Shown: positions 8,217 through 17,466, counted from the first letter of the stretch. The stretch: DNA of 38,223 bases from an uncultured Sphingomonadales bacterium (GCA_903923465.1 CAIXXP010000130.1:1-38223), one strand, 5' to 3'. Program-made: numbers and translations. The notes: generated by a model from the letters alone, not told the origin.

Positions 8217-9477
8217 TGCCGCCGTTTCTGTCGCCGTACTGCCCGTCGTGATCGTGGGAGCGGGCCCCTATGGCCTGTCGCTGGCGGCGCATCTCTCCGC
8301 CGCCGGCATCGGCTTTCGCATCTTCGGCACGCCGATGGCCTTTTGGGCGGCCATCGCCCGGGGTGGGCGAGAGCGCTACCTCAAATCCACCAGCATCGGC
8401 ACGAACATCTCCGTACCCCGGCCCGGTTTCAGCTTCCCGCAATGGAGCCGGGACCGGGGGCTGGAGGATTTCGAGCCCTGCTCGATGCAGCAATTCACCG
8501 ACTATGGCCTGTGGGTGCAGCAGCAATGCGTGCCCCAGCTGGAGCAGCGCGATGTCGCCCTCATCCACAAGGAAGGCCCGCATTTCCGCCTGACGCTGGC
8601 GGATGGCGAGACGCTGCGGGCGGCCCGCGTGGTGCTGGCAACGGGCCTGGCCGGTTTTGACAGCCTGCCCGAACCCTTCGCCTCGCTGCCGCCGGAGCTG
8701 TGCACCCACACCACCCATGTGAAGGGCTTCGCCGGTTTTGCCGGCCAGTCTGTGGCGGTGGTCGGCGCGGGGCAATCGGCGCTGGAGGCGGCGGCCCTGC
8801 TGCGCGAGGCGGGGGCGAGCCCCACGCTGATCGCGCGTGAGGAGCGGTTGCGCTGGATGAACCGGGTGCCGCGCGAAAGGCCGCTGATCCAGCGGCTGCG
8901 CTCGCCCCTCTCGGGGCTGGGCTCCGGCCCGCGCGCGTGGTTGCTTACCCATGTGCCCGGCGCCGTGCATCACCTGCCCGACGACATGCGCACGCGCTTT
9001 GTCAGCAACCATCTGCCGGCCGAGGGCGCCTGGTGGCTGCGCGCGCGGGTGGAGGGCAGGGTGGAGGTGCTGACGCAGGTCGGGGTAACCTCCGCCCGGG
9101 CGGATGGCGGGGCCGACGGCGCTGGCTGCGTGCTCGGCCTGTCGGATGGCACGCAGCGGCGCTTCGATCATGTGCTGGCGGGCACCGGCTTTCGGGTCGA
9201 CATGGACCGGGTGGCCTTCCTCGACCCGGCGCTGCGCGGGCAGATCGCGCGGATCATGGGCTCGCCCCGGCTGGACGCGCATTTCGAGACGAGCGTCGAG
9301 GGGCTGCATGTCATCGGCCCGGCCTCGGCGATGAGCTTTGGCCCGCTGTTCCGTTTCGTGGTGGGGGCGCCGCATGCCGCCCGGACGGTGGCGGGGCATT
9401 GCCAGGCCAACCGGGGCGGGGCGCGCATCGTCGTGCCGGCCGGGGCGCCGCTGCGCCCGGTGGCGGCCACGGCCTGA
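8209..9477 (+). CDS. FAD/NAD(P)-binding oxidoreductase (flavin monooxygenase-like)
   Basis: This 422-residue flavoprotein has two dinucleotide-binding folds: GAGPYG at 17-22 for FAD, and GAGQSA at 186-191 for NAD(P)H. An ATG motif (VVLATG, 141-146) lies between them. This layout matches class B flavin monooxygenases and the ornithine/lysine N-hydroxylase-like group. It probably hydroxylates or oxidises a small molecule. Its ATG lies inside the end of the ATP-grasp gene (8-bp overlap), which suggests tight coupling and a two-step modification. The substrate cannot be read from the sequence. It is not a typical sugar dehydrogenase of EPS loci. Confidence 0.82.
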   Translation: MRDAAVSVAVLPVVIVGAGPYGLSLAAHLSAAGIGFRIFGTPMAFWAAIARGGRERYLKSTSIGTNISVPRPGFSFPQWSRDRGLEDFEPCSMQQFTDYGLWVQQQCVPQLEQRDVALIHKEGPHFRLTLADGETLRAARVVLATGLAGFDSLPEPFASLPPELCTHTTHVKGFAGFAGQSVAVVGAGQSALEAAALLREAGASPTLIAREERLRWMNRVPRERPLIQRLRSPLSGLGSGPRAWLLTHVPGAVHHLPDDMRTRFVSNHLPAEGAWWLRARVEGRVEVLTQVGVTSARADGGADGAGCVLGLSDGTQRRFDHVLAGTGFRVDMDRVAFLDPALRGQIARIMGSPRLDAHFETSVEGLHVIGPASAMSFGPLFRFVVGAPHAARTVAGHCQANRGGARIVVPAGAPLRPVAATA

Positions 9478-9509
9478 GCGCAAACGCCTGAATTATCGGG
9501 GCCGGCGGT

Positions 9510-9519
9510 TGCCCCCTAA
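9510..9519 (+). promoter_or_regulatory. TGCCCCCTAA box, copy 2
   Basis: Exact match to the 10-mer at 6749-6758, here 72 bp before the GT4 start. A weak promoter candidate (TTGCCC at 9509-9514, 18 bp, CATAGT at 9533-9538) overlaps it. This 114-bp gap therefore probably carries the promoter of the glycosyltransferase gene. Confidence 0.25.
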
Positions 9520-9591
9520 CTGTTTCTTTACCCATAGTTCTCTAGTGTCATGCGAGGATTTGGCCGCAAGGCACCCCCACGGAGATTGAGT

Positions 9592-10935
9592 ATGCGCCCC
9601 TTCCGCCCGCGCGTCCTGCTGATTGCCGAACAATGCAGTCCCGAGGGCCGGGCATCGGCGCTGATCGGCTGGTCGCTGTGCTCTGCCCTGCGCGCCGAGG
9701 TGGACGCCCATATCATCACCGAACGGGAGAGCGTGCCGGAGCTGCTGCGCGCCGGGCTGGTGGAAGGCCGTGATTTTACCGCCATCGACACATCCCGGCT
9801 GAAGCGCGCCCGCGACACGATACGGGCGGGTATTTTCGGCCCGAATTCCGAGCGCGGCTGGGGCCTGGCGCAGGCGCTGTCGCTGCCGGCCTATTATCAG
9901 TTCGAATGGAAGCTGTGGCGCCTGTTCGGCAAGCGGCTGCGCGCCGGGGAGTTCGACGTTGTGCACCGCGTGGTGCCGGTCAGCCCGGATCTGCCCAGCA
10001 TTCTGGCCCCCCGGCTGGCGCGGATCGGCGTGCCCTTCGTCGTCGGGCCGCTGAATGGCGGGCTGCCGTGGCCCAAGGGCTATGACGCCACGCGCCGGGC
10101 CGATGGCGAATGGATGAGCTATATTCGCGGTGTGACCAAGCTGGTGCCCGGGCTGGAGGGAACCCGCCGCCACGCCAGCGCCATCCTGCTCGCCTCGCGC
10201 GACATGCTGCGGCAGAACCCGCAGCGCCACGCGGCCAAGGCGATTTATCTGCCCGAGAACGGCATCGACCCCGCGCGGTTTTCGGTAAGCCGGAACCGCC
10301 ACCCGAGCCTGCCCCTGCGGCTGGTGTTTCTCGGGCGGCTGGTGCCCTACAAGGGGCCGGACATGGTGTTGGAAGCGGCGGCGCCGCTGTTGGCCACGGG
10401 GCTCGCCCGGCTCGACATCGTCGGCAGCGGGCCGATGGAGGAGGCGTTGGCGCGGCGCATCGCCGAGCTGGGCTTGCAGAACGCCGTGACGCTGGTGGGC
10501 AATGTGCCGCATACCGAGGTGCAGACCTTCCTGGCCGGCGCCGACCTGATTTGCGCCCCCGCCGTGCGCGAATTCGGCGGCGCGGTGGTGATGGAAGCCA
10601 TGTATATGGGCGCGGTGCCGGTGGTGCTCGATTACGGCGGCCCGCCCGAATATGCGACGCCGGACTGCGGCTTTTCCCTGCCGCTGGGCCCGCGCGAGCA
10701 GATCATTGCCGGCATGCGGGCGCTGCTGACCTCCGTGGTGGCCAACCCGGCGCAGTTGCTGACCATGTCGGCGGCGGCGCAGGCCCGGGCGCGCGAGCTG
10801 TTCCAGTGGACCGTGAAGGTCGGGCAGTTGCTGGAGGTCTATCGCTGGGTGCTGTCGCCCGATGGCGACAAGCCCGATTTCGGCACACCGCTGCGCCGCC
10901 GCGCGGAGACGAAGGTGCTGAGGCGCGCCGCCTGA
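9592..10935 (+). CDS. glycosyltransferase family 4 (GT-B fold)
   Basis: The 447-residue protein has the two-domain GT-B organisation. The C-terminal donor-binding domain includes LRLVFLGRLVPYKG (about 242-255), DIVGSG (about 275-280) and the EX7E motif of retaining GT4 enzymes (Glu327 and Glu335 in REFGGAVVMEAM). It should transfer a sugar from a nucleotide-sugar donor to the lipid-linked EPS repeat unit on the cytoplasmic side of the membrane. I prefer the ATG at 9592 because GGAG at 9581-9584 lies 7 nt before it; an ATG at 9550 would add 14 residues. The donor sugar is unknown. It converges on the broken GumC-like gene. Confidence 0.88.
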   Translation: MRPFRPRVLLIAEQCSPEGRASALIGWSLCSALRAEVDAHIITERESVPELLRAGLVEGRDFTAIDTSRLKRARDTIRAGIFGPNSERGWGLAQALSLPAYYQFEWKLWRLFGKRLRAGEFDVVHRVVPVSPDLPSILAPRLARIGVPFVVGPLNGGLPWPKGYDATRRADGEWMSYIRGVTKLVPGLEGTRRHASAILLASRDMLRQNPQRHAAKAIYLPENGIDPARFSVSRNRHPSLPLRLVFLGRLVPYKGPDMVLEAAAPLLATGLARLDIVGSGPMEEALARRIAELGLQNAVTLVGNVPHTEVQTFLAGADLICAPAVREFGGAVVMEAMYMGAVPVVLDYGGPPEYATPDCGFSLPLGPREQIIAGMRALLTSVVANPAQLLTMSAAAQARARELFQWTVKVGQLLEVYRWVLSPDGDKPDFGTPLRRRAETKVLRRAA

Positions 10936-10998
10936 CGGATCGATGCCGGCTGCACTAGCGCGCTATCAAGCGCCGCCTGACACCCCGATCTGTTCAAC

Positions 10999-12977
10999 TC
11001 ACCCGGCGGAACGGGCGCCGCGCCGCGCCCATGGCGCTATCGTGCCCGGCAGGGGTGAGCGGCGCCGCGTGGCGAACAGCAGGCGATAGAGCGGGCGCGG
11101 GATATAGTGGCGCCGCTCCAGCAGCACCGCCGCCAGCGCCTGCTGGCCATAGCGCGCCATCTGCCGCTCCACCGCCAAAGCCCCGCCGCGCGAAGAAACG
11201 CCGGCGGTGAGGACGAGAATGGCGAGGTCCGCAGCCTGGGCCATGACCGGCACCTCGCTGCCGTCGCTGATGGCCGAGCCGACCAGCAGCACCGTGTCGA
11301 AGCGCCGCACCAGTTGGTCGAGGATGGTGCCCGCCGTCGCCTCCAGCGGGTGGATGGCGAAACCGGCGCTGTCGGCCGGCAGGGTGGCGGGCAGGGGTGC
11401 CGGCAGGGGGGCCGTATCATCGAGCCGCACAAGCAAGGTCCGGCCCCGGGCCCGCCGCTCCAGCGTTTGCAGCAGATGCTCGGTGAAGCCCCGGGCACGG
11501 CCATTGTCTTCCGGCGCGGTGATCGCCACCACGACCCCCCGGTTCAGCGGCCGGGCATGGTGTATCGCGGCCAGCAGGCGGTGCAGGCTGGGTTCCTGCT
11601 CATGCCGGGCATCCTCCGCCGCCGCCGCCGTGAACAACACCGGCACGCCCAGCGTCCGCTCCACCTCGACGGGGATGAGAAAGGTGTCGCGCAGCGAGGT
11701 GAGCACCAGCACCGCGTTGATCGCCACCATGATCGCCGCGAACAGGCTGGCCGCCAGCACCATGGCCGGCGAATTGCTGCGCCCCAGCACCTCGGGCGGG
11801 CTGAGAATGCGCAGATTGGTGCTGCCGACCGTGTCGGGGGTCTCGAACTTGCGGGCCTCCTCCAACTGCTGGCTGAGCCCCGCGTAGGTGACGTCCAGCA
11901 CCTGCCGCTGTTGCAGCATCCGCGCGAGGGGCGGGGCATCGGCGATCAGCTGGTCGAGGTGGCGGTGGGCCTCGGTGCTCAGCCGGGCGAGGGCGTCGCG
12001 GCGGGCGGCGTCGCCGGCGGCCTGCGCCTCGGCCAGCGCCAGCTTGGCGGCGCTGGCCTGCGCGACCGGGTCTGGCCCCGACATCAGCCCCGCCGGCACC
12101 GAGGCAGCGGCGCCGGTGATGGCGGCATCGGCCTCGGCCAGCGCGGCATCGGCCTTCAGCACGATGGGCGAGCCCGGCATGTAGCGGGTGGCCAGATCGG
12201 CGCGGCGGGCAAGCTGCCCGGCCTCGCGCACGCGCAGATTGGCGATGGTGGCGGCAGCGGGCGTGGTGTCGCGGGTCAGCGGCACATCGGTGGCGGCACT
12301 GGGGTTGGCGGCACTGGGGCCGGCGGCACTGGGGCCGGCGGCATTATGGCTGGCGGCGCGCAGGCGGGCTATCGCGTCGCGGTTGCCGGCGATCTGGCTG
12401 GTGATTTCGGTGCGGGCCAGATCGACATCGGCGGCGGCGGCAATCGCCCCCGCGCGGGTGCCCTCGGCATCGTCGATGTGGTGGGCGGATTCATAGGCGA
12501 GGATGCGGGCGTCCAGCGCGCGCCGCTGCTCGTCCAGCCCCGCGCGCTGGCGGAACAGATAGTCGAAGCGGCCCGCGGTGAGCGCCGCGCCACGGCGTCC
12601 GCATTGGCGCCCGGCGGCAGGTTCAGCGCGGCGGCATCGTGGGTCACCTCGGCGCTGCCCAGCAGCTGCATCTCGACATCGGCGATGCGGTAGGGCGCCA
12701 TCGACTGTTCGAGCGAGAATTTTTCGCCGGCGGCCAGCGGCGCGCCATAGGCAGCCGAATCCAGCGCCAGCAGGCGCGTCTGGGCGCGATAGCTGGGGCG
12801 CATCAGCAGCGTGGCCAGCAGCCCGGCGGCCATGATCGTGCCGATCGTCAGGACGATGGCGCGGCCGTGGTGGAAGATGCCCGTCAGCACATCGCGCAGC
12901 GAGGCGGCGTGCACCATTTCCGCGCGAAACGGCGATGGTGCCACGGCAGGCGCGCGGGGGGAAAGGGCATTGGGCAT
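10999..12977 (-). pseudogene. GumC/Wzc-like polysaccharide co-polymerase, frameshifted
   Basis: The gene starts at an ATG (12977) with GGAG 6 nt upstream and reads as a Wzz-type N-terminus with a first membrane segment. That frame runs into unrelated sequence after about 12583-12597. The rest (ALTAGRFDYLF onward, through coiled coil, second membrane segment and a kinase-like domain) continues in another frame to the stop at 10999. Compared with the paralogue at 18304-20487, about 48 codons are missing at this point and the remainder is out of frame. This looks like an internal deletion of about 146 bp (not a multiple of three), or an assembly error. The paralogues share the motif RYMPGSP. The C-terminal domain lacks a P-loop. 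The gene probably does not make a full product. Confidence 0.8.
12292..12351 (-). repeat. 15-bp tandem repeat inside the broken GumC-like gene
   Basis: Units starting GGCGGCACTGGGG (plus-strand reading) occur at 12292, 12307 and 12322, with a diverged fourth at 12337. In the coding frame they give AAGPS-like pentapeptides within the coiled-coil region. The repeat keeps the frame and does not cause the frameshift, which lies about 240 bp away. Confidence 0.75.
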
Positions 12978-13166
12978 GGGGCGCTCCGACAAGGGGCCGT
13001 TCTGCGCCCGGCGCTCTTATTTTTCCGTTAAAGGTTCTCCGGTAAGCACCAGATAGCGCCGTTTCTGGCCCGCTTTGCGCGAAAGCGACCCGATGCATTT
13101 GTCGTTTACATGGTCTTGCGATCCGGAATGCGGCCGGTGCCGCGCCGCCTGTGATGGGCCGGCGCG
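12978..13166. promoter_or_regulatory. divergent intergenic region of the EPS locus
   Basis: This 189-bp gap separates the GumC-like pseudogene (minus strand) from the Wzy-like gene (plus strand), so promoters for both directions are expected. It holds a locally AT-rich part (TTATTTTTCCGTTAAAGG, 13018-13035). I cannot assign -35/-10 boxes with confidence. Confidence 0.3.
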
Positions 13167-14474
13167 GTGACGGCGCGGGCCATGAACCCGGCGCTGGCCG
13201 GGCGGGGGGCGCTGTGGTCGGCGCCGCGCTCGCGCTGGGCGCTGCCGACCAGTTGGCTGCGGGCCCTGCCGCGCGCGCGGTCGCGCATGTTCGTGCTGAT
13301 CCTGTTGCTGCCGATGTTCGGCCAGAGCTTCCACTACATGAAGATCGTGCCGCCGCTGTGGGCCTTGTCGAAGGCCTGGCCGGTGCTGACCCTGCCGCTG
13401 GCCTTTGGCCTGCTGGCGCTGCCCCGGCCCGATGGCAGCCGGCAGATGCTGATCAGCTTCACCTGGATATTGCTGGTGCCCAGCTTCATTGCCATCGTCA
13501 CCTTTCAGCAGAATTTCTTCCTGGGGCTGCTGGCCCAGACGAAGATGCTGCCGCTGCTGTATTTTTTCACCTTCTACGTGCTGCTGGCCAAGCTGAACCC
13601 GACGCCGCAGGAGCTGCAGACGGCGATCCTGGCGATTGGCGTGGCGACCTTTGCGCTGCTGGTGGCCTTTGCCGTGCTGTTGCCGGAAGCGGCCTATATG
13701 ACCCCCTACAAGCCGGGGGATTCGCCGCTGTTCAGCCACGATAATCGCGGCAACCGCATCCGCATGCCGATGTTCTTCGGCATGATCTGCCTGTTCTATG
13801 CCTATCGCCGGTTCCTCGCGCGGCCGGGGCTGGGCTGGGCGGCGGCGGTGGCGGGCGGCTTTTATGTGCTGCTTCAGATCGTGCGCATGCGCAGCTTTGT
13901 GCTGGGCGCGGCGGCGATGCTGGTGCTGAACGCGCTGCGGCTGGGGGGCACGCGCACGCGGCTGAGCACGCTGGCGCTGGCGCCGGTGGGGCTGATGGCC
14001 ATTTTCATGGGCTCCTACATGGCCACCGCCTTTTCCACCGATGCCTCCACCGGCATCGACACGCGGTGGATATCCTCGCACAAGGCCCTGGAGTTTCTGG
14101 GGGTGGACCCGTGGCACTGGGCGTTTGGCGTCGGCACGATCAGCCCGATCGACCCGGCCGGGCTGATGACCTGGTTCAGCCACTTCTTCTTCCTCGCCGA
14201 TATCACCTGGCTGGGGGTGGTGTTCGAATATGGGCTGGTGGGCGCGGCGCTGATTCTGGGCATCGCGGCACGGGCGCTGCTGCTGCTGGCGCGGGCGCGG
14301 GCGCTGGAGGGCGGCGGCTTGTTCCTCGGAGCCTTGTCCGACTATCTGCTTTACGCGGTGATCATCTCGCCGCTCAACCCGCTGACGCTGGCGCCGGGCG
14401 AGCTGACGATGATCGCCGCCATCGCCGCGTGGCGCATTGCCCATGTCCGCACGAGGGATGCCTCGGCGTGGTGA
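13167..14474 (+). CDS. Wzy-like O-antigen/EPS polymerase, integral membrane
   Basis: The 435-residue product is very hydrophobic with roughly ten predicted membrane segments and a large hydrophilic loop (about residues 180-210 and again 290-330). This is the pattern of O-antigen ligase/polymerase (Wzy/WaaL-type) proteins, which join lipid-linked repeat units on the periplasmic side. Its place between co-polymerase, flippase and hydrolase genes favours polymerase over ligase. The start is uncertain: GTG at 13167 or ATG at 13182, neither with a strong Shine-Dalgarno sequence. The stop overlaps the start of the GH44 gene (GTGA). Confidence 0.75.
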   Translation: MTARAMNPALAGRGALWSAPRSRWALPTSWLRALPRARSRMFVLILLLPMFGQSFHYMKIVPPLWALSKAWPVLTLPLAFGLLALPRPDGSRQMLISFTWILLVPSFIAIVTFQQNFFLGLLAQTKMLPLLYFFTFYVLLAKLNPTPQELQTAILAIGVATFALLVAFAVLLPEAAYMTPYKPGDSPLFSHDNRGNRIRMPMFFGMICLFYAYRRFLARPGLGWAAAVAGGFYVLLQIVRMRSFVLGAAAMLVLNALRLGGTRTRLSTLALAPVGLMAIFMGSYMATAFSTDASTGIDTRWISSHKALEFLGVDPWHWAFGVGTISPIDPAGLMTWFSHFFFLADITWLGVVFEYGLVGAALILGIAARALLLLARARALEGGGLFLGALSDYLLYAVIISPLNPLTLAPGELTMIAAIAAWRIAHVRTRDASAW

Positions 14475-16099
14475 GGCGGCTGGCTTTGGCCGGCGGGCTG
14501 CTGCTGGCGGGCGGCTGGGGCGTATCGCCGGGCGCGCAGCCCATGGCCGCGCCGGTGGTCATCGCCGTCGATGTTGCCCGGGCGAACCATCCGATCAGCC
14601 CACTGATCTATGGCGTCGCCTTTGCCGAGGCCGATGAACTGCGCGACATGGGCGCCACGCTGAACCGCGCGGGCGGCAACAGCGCCTCGTTGTATAACTG
14701 GCGCATCGAGGCGCGGGGCGCGGGGCGCGACTGGTTTTTCGAGAATATGGCGATTCCCGCTGGCGACCGCTGGCAATATGGCGCGGGGCTGGTGGCGCGG
14801 ACGAAGGCGGCGGGCGCGGCCCCGGTGCTCACCGTGCCCATCGGCGGCTGGGTGGCGCGGCTGGGGCCGGCGGGCGGCAGGCTGGCGGCCTTCCCGACCG
14901 ATCGCTACCCGATGCAGCAGGCGCGCGACATGGGCGGCATGCCGACGGCGGGCAATGGTTTTGACCTCGCCGGCCGGCCTCTGCCCGCGCCCGACCCGCG
15001 CGGCGTGGCCCAGCCCGACCGGCCCGCCGATCAGGGCGCCTTTGTGGCCGCGATAGCCGCCCGTTTCGGCCGGGGCGCGGTGCCGATCTACCTGATGGAC
15101 AATGAGCCCAGTCGCTGGCACGACATCCACCGCGAGGTGCGGGGCACCGGCCTGCATGCGGATGAACTCGCCGCCCGCGTGATCGACTATTCCCGCGCGG
15201 TGAAGGCCGCCGACCCCGCGGCCAAGGTGGCCGCGCCGGAGGAATGGGGCTGGGGTGGCTATCGCTACAGCGGCTTTGACCAGCAGATTGGCGATGCGCA
15301 CGGCTATGGCGGGCGCCTGCCCGACCACGACGGCATGCAGCACGGCCTGGATCAGATGCCGTGGCTGCTGACCCAGTGGAAGGCGGCCGGGCACCCGGTG
15401 GATATCCTCTCGCTGCATTATTACCCGCAGGGCGGTGAATATGCCGACAAGGGCGACGATGTCTCGCCGGCGATGCAGTTGCGCCGCAACCGCTCCACCC
15501 GCGCGCTGTGGGACCGGGCCTATGTTGACGAGAGCTGGATCCGCCAGCCGGTGGCGCTGATCCCGCGCATGCGCGACTGGGTCTCGCGCTATTACTGGCC
15601 GGGCACGCCGCTGGGCATCACCGAATACAACTGGGGGGCAGAGCGGCACATGAACGGCGCCACCGCCCAGGCCGATATTCTCGGCATCTTTGGCCGCGAG
15701 GGACTGTATATGGCGGCGCGCTGGGTAACGCCGCCGCGGGGCAGCCCGGCCTATCTCGCGTTCAAGCTGTACCGCAACTACGACGGCCATGGCGGCCGCT
15801 TCGGCGAGACCAGCGTGGCCGCCGATGCCCCCCGGCCCGACGCGGTTTCCGCCTTTGCCTCCCTGCGCCGGGCCGACCGCGCGCTGACCGTGGTGGTGAT
15901 CAACAAGCAGCTATCCGCCGCCGCCGATGTCAGCCTCGCCCTTGGCCATTTCGGCCCGTCTGGGCGGGTGGATGGGGTGCGGCTGGCGGCGGGCGAACTC
16001 GGGCCGATTCCGTCCGCGCATTACCAGGCCGGGCAGATTGCCGCCCACCTGCCCGCCCAGAGCATAACTCTCTTTGTGGTGCACCCCGATGCTTCGTAA
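14471..16099 (+). CDS. secreted glycoside hydrolase family 44-like enzyme
   Basis: The 542-residue protein starts with a signal peptide (about residues 1-26, hydrophobic core LALAGGLLLAGGW). The mature part matches GH44 endoglucanases/xyloglucanases: ISPLIYGVAFAEA near 42-54, NRAGGNSASLYNW near 65-77, the acid/base region YLMDNEPSRW (Glu212), LSLHYYPQGGEY near 313-324, and the nucleophile region ITEYNWGAERH (Glu385). GH44 enzymes cut beta-1,4-glucan backbones with retention. In an EPS locus it may trim or release the polymer, or clear misdirected chains from the periplasm. The GTG at 14471 overlaps the Wzy-like stop, and the 3' end overlaps the flippase start, so it is in a three-gene operon. 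The frame is open upstream to 14066, but that part lies inside the Wzy-like gene. Confidence 0.88.
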   Translation: MRRLALAGGLLLAGGWGVSPGAQPMAAPVVIAVDVARANHPISPLIYGVAFAEADELRDMGATLNRAGGNSASLYNWRIEARGAGRDWFFENMAIPAGDRWQYGAGLVARTKAAGAAPVLTVPIGGWVARLGPAGGRLAAFPTDRYPMQQARDMGGMPTAGNGFDLAGRPLPAPDPRGVAQPDRPADQGAFVAAIAARFGRGAVPIYLMDNEPSRWHDIHREVRGTGLHADELAARVIDYSRAVKAADPAAKVAAPEEWGWGGYRYSGFDQQIGDAHGYGGRLPDHDGMQHGLDQMPWLLTQWKAAGHPVDILSLHYYPQGGEYADKGDDVSPAMQLRRNRSTRALWDRAYVDESWIRQPVALIPRMRDWVSRYYWPGTPLGITEYNWGAERHMNGATAQADILGIFGREGLYMAARWVTPPRGSPAYLAFKLYRNYDGHGGRFGETSVAADAPRPDAVSAFASLRRADRALTVVVINKQLSAAADVSLALGHFGPSGRVDGVRLAAGELGPIPSAHYQAGQIAAHLPAQSITLFVVHPDAS

Positions 16100-17423
16100 A
16101 CGCCTGTTTGACATCCGCGCCGCCTATGGCCCGACGATCCTGGCCACCGGGCTCAGGATGATCGACCTGCCCTGCCGCTACGGCATGCATGTGCTGATCG
16201 CGCTGAAAATGCCGATCAGCGAAGTGGGCGCGTTCTATATCGTCTTCGGGCTGGTGACGCTGGCGGCGGGCTTCGGCCGGCTGGGTGTCGACCGTGCCGT
16301 GACGCGCGAGATGGCGCGCGAACTGGCGCAGGGCAACAGCGCCGCCGCGAGGGCCGTGATGTGGCGGGGCATGGCGCTGGAAATGGGCATGTCGGTGCTG
16401 CTGGCGGCGGTGGTGGCGGCGCTGGCCTGGCCGCTCGGGCATTGGGTGCTGGGCAAGCCGGAGCTGACGCGGCTGATCGTGATCGGCGCGGCCTCCATCG
16501 TGCCGCTGAACCTGACGGTGGTGATCGCCGGCGCGCTGGCGGGGCTCGACCGGCTGACGCTGAGCCAGACGGTCTATACCTGGCTGTGGCCGGCGATCTT
16601 CTGCGCCCTCGCGCTGATGGAGCCGATGAGCGCGGCAAGCGGGCTGGCGGTCTTTGCCATCAGCACGGCGCTGGCGGGTCTGGTGGCGGTGGTGCTGCTG
16701 GCGGCTTGCCTGACGCGGTTGGGCAAGGCGGGCGTGGTGAGCGGCCCGGCGCCGCTGTTTGCCATCGGCTTCTCGCTGTTCAGCCTGGAGCTGGTGCAGC
16801 TGGGCATCAGCTCGGCGCCGCCTTTCGTGCTGGGGGCGCTGGCTACCACCGGCGATGTCGCGCTCTATGCGGTGGCGTGGCGGGTGGTGCTGGTGGTCAA
16901 TCTGTTCATCTCCTCGGTCGCGTTCCGCTCTGCCCCGCGCTTTGCCCGGTTGCAGGTGCTGGGCGATAGCGCGGCGCTGCTGGACGAGGCCGGGCGCTGT
17001 GTGGCGCTGGCGGTGGGGCTGGCGATTGTGCCGATGGCCGCCATGGCGCTGTGGCCGGGCTGGATCCTCGGGCTGTTCGGCCACAGCTATGCGGCGGCGG
17101 CGGGGCTGTTGCGGCTGCTGCTGATCGGGCAGGTGGCGGCGATGCTGACGGCGGGCGGTTCGGAACTGCTGGGCATGGCCGGCCATGGCAAGGCCCTGCT
17201 GCGGGTGAATACGCGGGCGCTGGTGGTGTTGCTGGTCGCCCTGCCGCTGTTCTCGCACCTGTGGGGCGCGCGGGGCGGCGGGGCGGCGGTATCGCTGACG
17301 ATGGTGGCGATGGCCGGCTGGGTGGCGCTGGCCACGCGGCGCAGTTGCGGTTTCATGCCGCTGGAGGCGCTGTATCGGCAGGTTGCCGGATCGGCGCGGC
17401 GCGAGATCCGGGCGGCGGCCTGA
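16089..17423 (+). CDS. Wzx-like polysaccharide flippase
   Basis: This 444-residue membrane protein has about twelve predicted membrane helices and the general look of the MOP/polysaccharide-transporter superfamily (RfbX/Wzx). It should flip the undecaprenyl-linked EPS repeat unit to the periplasmic face. The ATG at 16089 lies within the last codons of the GH44 gene (11-bp overlap). An in-frame start at 16074 would add five residues. It converges on the export-protein gene with only 43 bp between the stops. Confidence 0.82.
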   Translation: MLRKRLFDIRAAYGPTILATGLRMIDLPCRYGMHVLIALKMPISEVGAFYIVFGLVTLAAGFGRLGVDRAVTREMARELAQGNSAAARAVMWRGMALEMGMSVLLAAVVAALAWPLGHWVLGKPELTRLIVIGAASIVPLNLTVVIAGALAGLDRLTLSQTVYTWLWPAIFCALALMEPMSAASGLAVFAISTALAGLVAVVLLAACLTRLGKAGVVSGPAPLFAIGFSLFSLELVQLGISSAPPFVLGALATTGDVALYAVAWRVVLVVNLFISSVAFRSAPRFARLQVLGDSAALLDEAGRCVALAVGLAIVPMAAMALWPGWILGLFGHSYAAAAGLLRLLLIGQVAAMLTAGGSELLGMAGHGKALLRVNTRALVVLLVALPLFSHLWGARGGGAAVSLTMVAMAGWVALATRRSCGFMPLEALYRQVAGSARREIRAAA

Positions 17424-17466
17424 GCCACCGCCCGAGCCCCGGCCCGTCAGGGAATACCCGGCGCTA

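Noticed and set aside
12583-12597. Programmed ribosomal frameshift in the GumC-like gene
   Set aside because: No slippery heptamer is seen, and about 48 codons are missing compared with the paralogue, so a deletion explains it better.
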